Assembly: GCA_946185485.1 (NCBI GenBank)
Contig: CAMHJQ010000031.1
Span: forward strand, 1 to 36,245
From: an uncultured Prevotellaceae bacterium
GTDB taxonomy: Bacteria; Bacteroidota; Bacteroidia; Bacteroidales; Bacteroidaceae
Direction: 5' to 3'
DNA: 36,245 bases
In this document: piece by piece, positions 27,732 through 34,875 of the stretch
Numbering within the stretch: position 1 is the stretch's first letter
How the letters are laid out: each line of letters begins with the position of its first letter
Program-made: the position numbers and the translations under genes
The notes under the pieces: generated by a model
Database searches by the model: none
What the model saw: the letters and a program-made list of their open reading frames with translations, nothing else
Told to the model about the DNA's origin: nothing

Positions 27732-29948
27732 ATGGCAGAGATAAAACAGACAGAACGTGCAGCGAGAATCATGCACATAACTTGGGAGTACTGTCAGCAA
27801 TACAGGAACGAGTTTGTTACGCCCGAACATCTGCTACTGGCCATGATGCGCGATGAGGTATTTGTACATACGCTCAGCGATTACTACAGGCCAGATAAAC
27901 TGTCAGACAGTTTGTTCCGACAAATGATAGAATGGGAAACAGTACCAGAAGGTCAAAAATATGAACCAGAGGTGTCGGCTCAACTTGGACAGGTGATAGA
28001 CTATGCCTGTCAGCAGGTGGTCAACAGTAGCGCCAAATCGTTGGATATTCCCCATTTGGTGATGGGTATCCTGCATTTGGAGGAGTCGTGGGCATGCTAT
28101 CTGCTGAAGGATGCATTGGCAGACCAAGAGAGCGATTTCTTGAGTCAGCTCATTGGTGCCTATGAGTTTGACGACAAGTTGGAAGCAGATACGGATGAAC
28201 GAAAGCCAGATGCAGCTTGGAAACGTCTCGTCACTTGTATGAACGACCTCTACAAAAAGCAGAACCCGCTGATAGGACGAGAACAGGAGCTGCAAAGGAC
28301 CATTCAAGTGCTGTGCCGCTGTGACAAAAACAATCCCTTGCATGTGGGTGAACCAGGCGTGGGTAAGACGGCTCTCGTCTGGGGACTGGTCAGAATGATT
28401 GAGGAGGGTAGGGTACCTGAGCGACTGAAGGGTAGCCGAATCTACCAGCTCGACATGGGTACGCTGCTGGCTGGCACACAGTATCGTGGTGACTTCGAGA
28501 ACCGCATCAAGATGATTATGGACGGTGTGCAGGAGGAGAGTGGCAATAACATTGTCTATATCGACGAGATACATACCCTTGTTGGGGCAGGTGCTACGGG
28601 CGAGGGAGCGATGGATGCGTCGAACATGCTGAAGCCCTATCTGGAATCGGGCAATATCCGATTCATCGGCTCTACGACCTACGAGGAATACAATCGTCAC
28701 TTCGCTCGTTCAAAGGGCATGATACGACGCTTCCAGCAGATTGACATCCCCGAACCTTCTGTTGACGAAGCGAAACATATTTTGCAGCAGTTGCAGCCGA
28801 GGTATGAAGAGTTCCACAACGTGAAATATGCCGACGAGGCTATTGACTTTGCCGTTGAGGCGAGTGCGAAGCATGTGAACGACCGATTCTTGCCTGACAA
28901 AGCCATCGACTTGATAGATGAGGCGGGAGCGGCATGTGAATTGATAACGGATAATGGAAATAGGAAAATGATTGCTAAGGCTGACATTGCCGACGTGCTG
29001 GCGAAGACCTGCAAGGTGGATGCTTTGGCTGTTGCTGAGGACGATGACTATCAACGGCTGGAGAGCCTGGCACCAAGGATGCTGTCACAGATATATGGTC
29101 AGGACGAAGCCATCCGTCAGGTGGTGGAATCGGTCCAGATGTCTCGTGCAGGACTGCTGGACGACAACAAGCCACTGGCCTCGCTGCTCTTTGTGGGTCC
29201 TACGGGTGTTGGTAAGACGGAGGTGGCACGGGTGCTGGCCAAGGAACTGGGTATAGAACTGATACGCTTCGACATGAGCGAATATACGGAAAAGCATACC
29301 GTTGCCAAGCTGATTGGCTCGCCTGCGGGTTATGTGGGTTATGAGGATGGGGGCCTGCTGACTGATGCCATCCGCAAGACGCCTAATGCCGTACTGCTGC
29401 TCGACGAGATAGAAAAAGCGCATCAGGACATCTACAACATCCTGCTACAGGTGATGGACTATGCCCGCTTGACGGACAATAAGGGTCGCAAGGCCGACTT
29501 CCGCAATGTGGTGCTGATTATGACCTCGAATGCCGGAGCGCAGTTTGCTTCGCAGAGCATTGGTTTTAACAGCAGTGTCAGTCGTGGCGAGTCGATGATG
29601 AAGCAGGTGAAGAAGATCTTCAAGCCAGAGTTCCTGAACCGTTTGTCGGGTGCCGTTGTGTTCCACGATATGGATAAGCAGATGGCCACGCTCATTCTGA
29701 AGAAGAAACTGCGTGAACTGGAAGTGAAACTGGATGCCAAGCAGGTGAAGATGACACTCACGGCGGAGGCCTTCGACCATCTGCTGAAGGAAGGCTTTAC
29801 GGCAGAGTATGGTGCCCGCGAAATGGATCGTGTCATCGCCCAGCAACTGAAGCCGCTGCTGATGCGCGAGATACTGTTTGGAAACCTGAAGCACGGTGGC
29901 AGCATCACTGTTGGCATTGTCAATTGCCAATTAACAATGATCAATTAG
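27732..29948 (+). CDS. clpA: ClpA, ATP-dependent unfoldase
   Basis: A 738-residue AAA+ protein with two ATPase rings. The N-terminal Clp repeat (1-150) includes NEFVTPEHLLLAMM. D1 has Walker A GEPGVGKT at 206-213 and Walker B IVYIDEIHTL; D2 has GPTGVGKTEVARVLAKELG and VLLLDEIEKAH. SIGFNSS supplies the IGF-type ClpP-binding loop, supporting ClpA over ClpB, and there is no ClpB-like coiled-coil middle domain. It unfolds substrates for ClpP, here with ClpS. The last ten residues (IVNCQLTMIN) are encoded by seven-base repeats, so the original end has probably been replaced or extended. Confidence 0.95.
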   Translation: MAEIKQTERAARIMHITWEYCQQYRNEFVTPEHLLLAMMRDEVFVHTLSDYYRPDKLSDSLFRQMIEWETVPEGQKYEPEVSAQLGQVIDYACQQVVNSSAKSLDIPHLVMGILHLEESWACYLLKDALADQESDFLSQLIGAYEFDDKLEADTDERKPDAAWKRLVTCMNDLYKKQNPLIGREQELQRTIQVLCRCDKNNPLHVGEPGVGKTALVWGLVRMIEEGRVPERLKGSRIYQLDMGTLLAGTQYRGDFENRIKMIMDGVQEESGNNIVYIDEIHTLVGAGATGEGAMDASNMLKPYLESGNIRFIGSTTYEEYNRHFARSKGMIRRFQQIDIPEPSVDEAKHILQQLQPRYEEFHNVKYADEAIDFAVEASAKHVNDRFLPDKAIDLIDEAGAACELITDNGNRKMIAKADIADVLAKTCKVDALAVAEDDDYQRLESLAPRMLSQIYGQDEAIRQVVESVQMSRAGLLDDNKPLASLLFVGPTGVGKTEVARVLAKELGIELIRFDMSEYTEKHTVAKLIGSPAGYVGYEDGGLLTDAIRKTPNAVLLLDEIEKAHQDIYNILLQVMDYARLTDNKGRKADFRNVVLIMTSNAGAQFASQSIGFNSSVSRGESMMKQVKKIFKPEFLNRLSGAVVFHDMDKQMATLILKKKLRELEVKLDAKQVKMTLTAEAFDHLLKEGFTAEYGAREMDRVIAQQLKPLLMREILFGNLKHGGSITVGIVNCQLTMIN
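29916..29948. repeat. Seven-base repeats at the clpA end, abutting aat
   Basis: Heptamers ATTGTCA, ATTGCCA, ATTAACA, ATGATCA and ATTAGAA run in register across the last clpA codons and stop codon to the base before the aat ATG at 29950. Here the array supplies protein coding, the stop codon and the spacer. Confidence 0.75.
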
Positions 29949-29949
29949 A

Positions 29950-30618
29950 ATGTCTGTCTGGCAATTGGATGACGAGTTGTGGTTTCCCAATCCACGCTGG
30001 GGTGAGGACGACGGACTGGTGGCCATCGGCGGCGATCTGTCAGTGGAACGTCTGGTGCTGGCCTATAGCAATGGCTTCTTCCCTTGGTATGCCTTCCACA
30101 TGGAGCGCGAGCCTCATTGGTATTGTCCGCTGGACCGCTATGTCATCTTTCCCCAAGAGATTCATATCAGTCATTCGATGCGGCAGCTGTTGAAGCAGCA
30201 AAAGTATGAGGTGACGGTGAACCAGGACTTCGAGGGAGTCATCAACGGCTGTTCAATGGCGCAAGGCCGCAACGATGAGGATGGGGCCTGGCTTGGTCCC
30301 GACATCATAGAAGCGTTCACTCGTCTGCATGGTCGGGGCTATGCGTCGAGCGTGGAGGTTTGGGAAGTGACAGACAAGGCGCCGCGCAGACGGCTTGTGG
30401 GCGGTCTGTATGGGGTGACGCTGCGCCATGCCTTTTTCGGCGAGAGTATGTTTTCGCTGGTTGCGAATGCTTCGAAGCTGGCCTTGATTCACCTGGCGAG
30501 GGCGATGGTGAGGGACGGTGGACGCTTCATAGACTGCCAGTTTGAGACGCCGCTATTCAAGGGGATGGGCGGGCGCCATATAACGTATGAGGAATATATG
30601 GGCCTGCTGACGAGGTAG
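29950..30618 (+). CDS. aat: Leucyl/phenylalanyl-tRNA-protein transferase Aat
   Basis: A 222-residue enzyme that attaches Leu or Phe to proteins with N-terminal Arg or Lys, creating N-degrons for ClpS. LWFPNPRWGEDDGLVAIGGD and NGFFPWYAF are the classic N-terminal signatures; HAFFGESMFSLVANASKLAL and FIDCQFETPLFKGMGGRHI complete the family core. The length is normal. It starts one base after the clpA stop region and is co-transcribed with clpS and clpA, tying tagging, recognition and unfolding together. Confidence 0.95.
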   Translation: MSVWQLDDELWFPNPRWGEDDGLVAIGGDLSVERLVLAYSNGFFPWYAFHMEREPHWYCPLDRYVIFPQEIHISHSMRQLLKQQKYEVTVNQDFEGVINGCSMAQGRNDEDGAWLGPDIIEAFTRLHGRGYASSVEVWEVTDKAPRRRLVGGLYGVTLRHAFFGESMFSLVANASKLALIHLARAMVRDGGRFIDCQFETPLFKGMGGRHITYEEYMGLLTR

Positions 30619-30655
30619 CGGAAGGCAGAGACGAGGGAGCGGACGGGGTTGTTGT

Positions 30656-30695
30656 CGACGTGCTGCCGGTTTGCCATCTTGCAGGTCGTTTTTTT
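30656..30695 (+). terminator. Probable terminator of clpS-clpA-aat
   Basis: CGAC and CTGC at 30656-30666 can pair with GCAG and GTCG at 30681-30688 (three-base bulge), followed by seven T residues. The stem is weak, so confidence is moderate. The remaining bases up to the next promoter hold nothing that I can recognise. Confidence 0.5.
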
Positions 30696-30761
30696 CTATT
30701 CTTTTTGAGGTTTGAATCTTAAACTATGTTGCAAATTGACTTGTTTTTGGTGAATAATGAC

Positions 30762-30769
30762 TACCTTTG
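30762..30769 (+). promoter_or_regulatory. Promoter box of the B3/B4 gene
   Basis: TACCTTTG matches TAnnTTTG, with TTTTTGG roughly 13-20 bases upstream as a -33 candidate. The ATG is 34 bases downstream. Confidence 0.7.
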
Positions 30770-30803
30770 CGCCAGGTTTTGACAAAAAGTTGAATGAAGG
30801 AAG

Positions 30804-31484
30804 ATGAAGGTTATCGTATCACAAGAAATAGAGCAAGTATGTCCTGAGTTCGTTGGAGCATGTGTGGAGGCACAAGTCGTCAACACATGCTATCATCAGG
30901 AACTGTGGCATGAGATAGAGACGCTATGCAACCGGTATCGACAGGAACTGACTACTGAGTCGCTGAAGGAAATGACAAGCATAGCAGCTACGAGGCGGGT
31001 TTACAAGGCTTGCGGCAAAGACCCGTCGCGTTATCGTCCTGCTTCTGAGGCACTGATACGAAGGGCACTGCAGGGCAAGGAGTTGTATCAGCGAGACACG
31101 CTGGTGGACCTTGTGAACCTTGCCTCCATCGCTTTTGGCTATAGCATTGGCGGTTTTGATGCAGACAAGTTTGTTGGGGACACGCTGACATTGGGTATAG
31201 GGCGTGAGGATGAGCCATACGAGGGAATTGGTCGCGGCCTGATCAACATCCACGGCCTGCCCGTATACCGTGATGCTGAAGGCGGTGTCGGTACGCCCAC
31301 CAGCGACCATGAACGTACCAAGATGACCCTTGACACGCGGCATCTGGTGGTGCTCATCAACGGCTATGACGGTAACGAGCAGAAAGTGCGCGAGAATGCT
31401 GAGTATATCCAGACATTGCTTCGCAGATACTGCCAGAGCGATGGCGGGTCTTTTGAGATTTACAGATATGCGAATGTAGGCTGA
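30804..31484 (+). CDS. Stand-alone B3/B4 (PheT-like tRNA-binding fold) protein
   Basis: A 226-residue soluble protein resembling the B3/B4 module of phenylalanyl-tRNA synthetase beta chains. TRRVYKACGKDPSRYRPASE and LVDLVNLASIAFGYSIGGFD are the recognisable parts of the module, and no other synthetase domain is present. Stand-alone members may edit mischarged tRNA or bind amino acids, but no role is established here. The stop codon at 31482-31484 touches the stop of the convergent LolA-like gene without a spacer. Confidence 0.85.
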   Translation: MKVIVSQEIEQVCPEFVGACVEAQVVNTCYHQELWHEIETLCNRYRQELTTESLKEMTSIAATRRVYKACGKDPSRYRPASEALIRRALQGKELYQRDTLVDLVNLASIAFGYSIGGFDADKFVGDTLTLGIGREDEPYEGIGRGLINIHGLPVYRDAEGGVGTPTSDHERTKMTLDTRHLVVLINGYDGNEQKVRENAEYIQTLLRRYCQSDGGSFEIYRYANVG

Positions 31485-32108
31485 TTACCTGTGGTCCTCG
31501 TACTCGAAGCGGGTAGGGGGATACTGCTCCTTGGGGAAGGTGAAGAAGTCGTCGCTGATGCCACCCACCTTGACGTCGCTGATCTTGATGGTGGTGTGGA
31601 AGATGCCCACCTTGATGCGGACGCTGATGGGGTAGCGCGTCTTCTTGTCAAGCAGACAGCGGGCCTCCTTGATACCCTTGACGCCCTTCTTGGCTTTGAG
31701 CGTGATGTAGTACCCCTCCTCAGAGTCCTTGATGCTGTACGTGTAGTTGTCGGGCACGAACTTGAACTTGGTGGCGTACTTGTCACGTTCGTCAGAGTGC
31801 GCACTATAGACGACGACACGGTTCTTCTTTCGCTCTAATCGATAGTATGTAACATCGTCATTCCAAGCAATATACCTTTCGTCGACAAACTTACTCTTTT
31901 TACCCTTTGTCCATATCGTACCCTCCGTTTTGTAGATGCCGACGATATTGACTTTATAGTGCAACTGCGAGCCTTTCTGGCCGTAGATCATGTTGAAGGT
32001 CTCCATGAACATGCGGCGTGCCTGCTGGGCATTGGGATTTTCTTTCTCAACCGCCAGCATGCCTAAGGCGGTCCATAAAATACCTATGAATAAAAACAAT
32101 CTTTTCAT
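31485..32108 (-). CDS. LolA-like periplasmic protein
   Basis: A 207-residue exported protein. MKRLFLFIGILWTALGMLAV is a signal peptide. The body follows the LolA-like half-barrel pattern: GTIWTKGKKSKFVDERYIAWNDD split around residues 55-77, then YSIKDSEEGYYITLKAKKGV and YPISVRIKV, ending FFTFPKEQYPPTRFEYEDHR, where F-F-T-F-P-K before a tyrosine-proline pair is typical. It could carry lipoproteins or another lipid across the periplasm; weak similarity to DUF3108 proteins is the alternative. The start at 32108 follows a promoter box by nine bases, so no other start is possible from that promoter. Confidence 0.65.
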   Translation of the reverse strand: MKRLFLFIGILWTALGMLAVEKENPNAQQARRMFMETFNMIYGQKGSQLHYKVNIVGIYKTEGTIWTKGKKSKFVDERYIAWNDDVTYYRLERKKNRVVVYSAHSDERDKYATKFKFVPDNYTYSIKDSEEGYYITLKAKKGVKGIKEARCLLDKKTRYPISVRIKVGIFHTTIKISDVKVGGISDDFFTFPKEQYPPTRFEYEDHR

Positions 32109-32117
32109 AACGGGGTG

Positions 32118-32125
32118 CAAAGGTA
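32118..32125 (-). promoter_or_regulatory. Promoter box of the LolA-like gene, very short leader
   Basis: TACCTTTG on the minus strand ends nine bases before the ATG at 32108, with CACCCCGTT between. It nearly repeats the leader of panC (CACCCCGAA). Confidence 0.7.
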
Positions 32126-32168
32126 CAAAAAATAATCCACAACCAAATGATTGCGGATTATTTTTTTG
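32125..32168 (-). terminator. Terminator of tkt-rpiB
   Basis: AATAATCC at 32131-32138 pairs with GGATTATT at 32155-32162, with an inner CAA/TTG pairing. On the minus strand the stem is followed by a T-run. It lies about 25 bases after the rpiB stop and directly upstream of the LolA-like promoter. Confidence 0.75.
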
Positions 32169-32188
32169 ATGATATAACAATCGATGGG

Positions 32189-32632
32189 TTATTTCTGGAC
32201 GGGGATTTTGTCGACGCGCTTCTGGTGACGGCCACCTTCGAAGGTAGCTGTGAAGAACTCGTCCATAATCTTGCGAGCCATGTTGTTGTCGATGAAACGA
32301 CCGGGCATGACGAGCACATTGGCATCGTTATGCTGACGGATGAGATGGGCAATCTCAGGAATCCAGCACAGTCCGGCACGCACCTGCTGGTGCTTGTTCA
32401 GCGTCATGCTGATACCCTCGCCAGAGCCGCAGATGGCAATGCCAGGATAGACCTCGCCGCTCTCGATGCCCTCGGCTAATGCGTGACCGAAGTCAGGATA
32501 GTCGACAGAAGCATCGCTCCACGTACCATAGTCCTTATAGGGGTAGCCCTTCTCTTCGAGATATTCGAGTACGAACTTCTTTAATGGGTAGCCTGCGTGG
32601 TCACAGGCTACACCAACTGTCTTTACTTCCAT
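32189..32632 (-). CDS. rpiB: Ribose-5-phosphate isomerase B
   Basis: A 147-residue RpiB/LacAB-type isomerase of the pentose phosphate pathway. VGVACDHAGYPLKKFV supplies the ACDHAG phosphate site, DYPDFGHALAEGI and GIAICGSGEGISMTLNK the active-site cysteine loop, and ANVLVMPGRFID the remainder. The start MEVKTVGVACDH at 32632 follows a short seven-base array after the tkt stop. Gene order tkt-rpiB fits joint handling of pentose phosphates. Confidence 0.95.
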   Translation of the reverse strand: MEVKTVGVACDHAGYPLKKFVLEYLEEKGYPYKDYGTWSDASVDYPDFGHALAEGIESGEVYPGIAICGSGEGISMTLNKHQQVRAGLCWIPEIAHLIRQHNDANVLVMPGRFIDNNMARKIMDEFFTATFEGGRHQKRVDKIPVQK

Positions 32633-32660
32633 ATTGTTAATGATCAATTATCAATTAAGC
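32633..32660. repeat. Seven-base repeats between tkt and rpiB
   Basis: ATTGTTA, ATGATCA, ATTATCA and ATTAAGC run in register from the base after the rpiB start codon into the tkt stop codon. Their ATGATCA unit is identical to one at the clpA end. Confidence 0.7.
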
Positions 32661-34667
32661 AAGGAGCTTCTTAACCTGCTCGTAGACATTCTGGCCAGTG
32701 AAGCCCAGCTTCTCGTCGAGCACTTTGTAAGGAGCAGAGAAACCGAAGCTCTCCAGACCCCATACGCAACCGTCGGCACCTACCAGACCTTCGAGGTTGA
32801 CGGGCAGACCAGCGGTCAGACCGAACTTCTTCTTGCCTGCGGGCAGGACAGCCTGCTGGTACTCCTTTGGCTGGCTGCGGAACAGTCCCTCGGAAGGAAC
32901 GCTGACGACGCGCGTCTTGATGCCGTCGGCAGCCAGCAGTTTGGCACCAGCCTCCAGCGTAGAAACCTCAGAACCGGAAGCCAACAGGATGACGTCGTAG
33001 TTCTCGTCAGAGCCAGCGACGACGTAAGCACCCTTGGTAGCCTGGTTGTAGTCGTTGCCCTCGGGCAGCATCTCGATGTTCTGACGCGAGAAGATGAGTG
33101 CGGTGGGAGTATCGACGTTCTCCATAGCCATGCGCCAGCAGACGGTGGTCTCCTCGGCATCGGCAGGACGTAGCACCAATACAGAGTTCTTGCCGTGGTG
33201 GTTCTTCAGCTTCTCCATCAGTCGGATCTGAGCCTCCTGCTCCACGGGCTCGTGGGTAGGACCGTCCTCACCAACGCGGAAGGCGTCGTGTGTCCAGATG
33301 AACTTCACGGGCAGCTCCATGAGGGCAGCCATACGGACGGCGGGCTTCATGTAGTCAGAGAATACAAAGAAGGTACCGCAGGCGGGGATGACACCACCGT
33401 GCAGAGCCATACCGATGCAGCAGCAAGCCATGGTCAGCTCGGCAACGCCAGCCTCGAAGAAGGCACCACTGAAGTCGCCACGGACGATGTCCTTGGTCTT
33501 CTTCAGGAAGCCGTTGGTATTGTCGGAGTTCGACAGGTCGGCAGAAGCACAAATCATGTTGGGCACCTGCTCAGCCAGCTGGCCCAGAACGGCAGCCGAT
33601 GCGCTACGGGTAGCGCTGCCAGCCTTCTGCTCCACCTTGCTCCAGTCAATCTTAGGAGCCTTGCCGCTGAACCACTCCTTCAACAGCTCGGCCTTCTCGG
33701 GGTTAGCCTTAGCCCATTCAGCCTTGGCAGCATAGCGCTCAGCAACGATCTTCTTCAGCTCCTCGGCACGCTTAGCATACAGCTCCTGTACTTCGGGGAA
33801 GATCTGGAACGGATTCTCGGGGTCAGCACCCAGGTTCTTCATGGTGTTGATGTAAGCGTCGCCACCGAGGGGAGCACCGTGAGTAGCGCAGTTGCTCTCG
33901 TAGCTGCTGTTGTCAGCCTTGCGGGCACCCTTACCCATGATGCAATGACCGATAATCAGGCTGGGACGCTCTGTCTCCTTCTGGGCATTCTTGATGGCCT
34001 CACGGATCTGGTCAACGTCGTTACCGTCGATCTTCTGTACATACCAGCCCCAAGCCTCATACTTCTTGGCGGTGTCCTCGCAGGTCACCACTTCGGTCTT
34101 GGTTGACAGCTGGATATCGTTGGCGTCATAGAACATGATGAGGTTGTCGAGGCCCAGGTTACCGGCAATACGGCCTGCACCCTGCGAAATTTCCTCCTGT
34201 ACGCCACCGTCAGAGATGTATGCGTAGATGGTCTGACCCATCACGTCGCCCAGACGAGCCTTCAGGAACTTAGCGGCGATAGCAGCACCCACGGCGAAGG
34301 TATGACCCTGTCCGAGGGGACCAGAAGTGTTCTCAATGCCGCGCTCAATCTCACGCTCGGGGTGACCGGGAGTCACCGAACCCCACTGACGCAGGTTCTT
34401 CAGGTCCTCCAGCGTGTACTTGCCGATAAGGCAGAGCTGGCTGTAGAGCATCGGAGCCATGTGGCCAGGATCGAGGAAGAAACGGTCGCGACCCTCCCAT
34501 GTGGGATTTTCGGGGTCATAAACCAAAAATTCAGAGTACAGCGTGTTGATGAAGTCAGCACCGCCCATGGCGCCGCCGGGGTGCCCCGACTTAGCCTTTT
34601 CAACCATCGAAGCAGCCAGGATACGGATGTTGTCCGCTGCCATGTTCATGATTTTGTTGTCATTCAT
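32655..34667 (-). CDS. tkt: Transketolase
   Basis: A 670-residue thiamine-diphosphate enzyme transferring two-carbon units between sugar phosphates. ADNIRILAASMVEKAKSGHP near the start includes the SGHPGG motif; GGVQEEISQGAGRIAGNLGL is the cofactor region, slightly different from the usual GDGxxxEG, as is seen in Bacteroidota forms; WTHDAFRVGEDGPTHEPVEQ is the signature of the pyrimidine domain. The length is normal. The ATG at 34667 gives MNDNKIMNMAADNI; a second ATG seven codons later is possible. A strong promoter lies upstream and rpiB follows. Confidence 0.95.
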   Translation of the reverse strand: MNDNKIMNMAADNIRILAASMVEKAKSGHPGGAMGGADFINTLYSEFLVYDPENPTWEGRDRFFLDPGHMAPMLYSQLCLIGKYTLEDLKNLRQWGSVTPGHPEREIERGIENTSGPLGQGHTFAVGAAIAAKFLKARLGDVMGQTIYAYISDGGVQEEISQGAGRIAGNLGLDNLIMFYDANDIQLSTKTEVVTCEDTAKKYEAWGWYVQKIDGNDVDQIREAIKNAQKETERPSLIIGHCIMGKGARKADNSSYESNCATHGAPLGGDAYINTMKNLGADPENPFQIFPEVQELYAKRAEELKKIVAERYAAKAEWAKANPEKAELLKEWFSGKAPKIDWSKVEQKAGSATRSASAAVLGQLAEQVPNMICASADLSNSDNTNGFLKKTKDIVRGDFSGAFFEAGVAELTMACCCIGMALHGGVIPACGTFFVFSDYMKPAVRMAALMELPVKFIWTHDAFRVGEDGPTHEPVEQEAQIRLMEKLKNHHGKNSVLVLRPADAEETTVCWRMAMENVDTPTALIFSRQNIEMLPEGNDYNQATKGAYVVAGSDENYDVILLASGSEVSTLEAGAKLLAADGIKTRVVSVPSEGLFRSQPKEYQQAVLPAGKKKFGLTAGLPVNLEGLVGADGCVWGLESFGFSAPYKVLDEKLGFTGQNVYEQVKKLLA

Positions 34668-34726
34668 AATCTTAAAATAAAATGTATAGTTAATGTATGA
34701 AATTAGTTATTTTGCAAATAATTCTG

Positions 34727-34734
34727 CAAATATA
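34727..34734 (-). promoter_or_regulatory. Promoter box of tkt-rpiB
   Basis: TATATTTG on the minus strand matches TAnnTTTG; the ATG at 34667 lies 59 bases downstream. A second TATTTTG-like sequence nearer the gene could be an alternative. Confidence 0.6.
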
Positions 34735-34808
34735 CAAATAAATTTCATTATTACCGAGGTTTTTAAGATTATTTTGCGTAGTTGTAACGGGAAACAACGA
34801 AAATGAAA

Positions 34809-34842
34809 CAAAAGCAGAGCGTATGGATGTCATACGCCCTGC
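34809..34842 (-). terminator. Terminator of uxaB
   Basis: GCAG-A-GCGTATG at 34814-34825 pairs with CATACGC-C-CTGC at 34831-34842 around a five-base loop. On the minus strand the stem is followed by TTTTGTTTC. It lies 33 bases after the uxaB stop. Confidence 0.75.
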
Positions 34843-34875
34843 TAATTCTTAATAATAAATAATGTGTACTCTTTT

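Noticed and set aside
27903..28700. 265-codon minus-strand frame opposite clpA
   Set aside because: Antisense to conserved ClpA motifs with no supporting promoter or homology.
33195..34106. 303-codon plus-strand frame opposite tkt
   Set aside because: Its translation is leucine and valine rich without any family motif and mirrors the transketolase codons; it is treated as a shadow.
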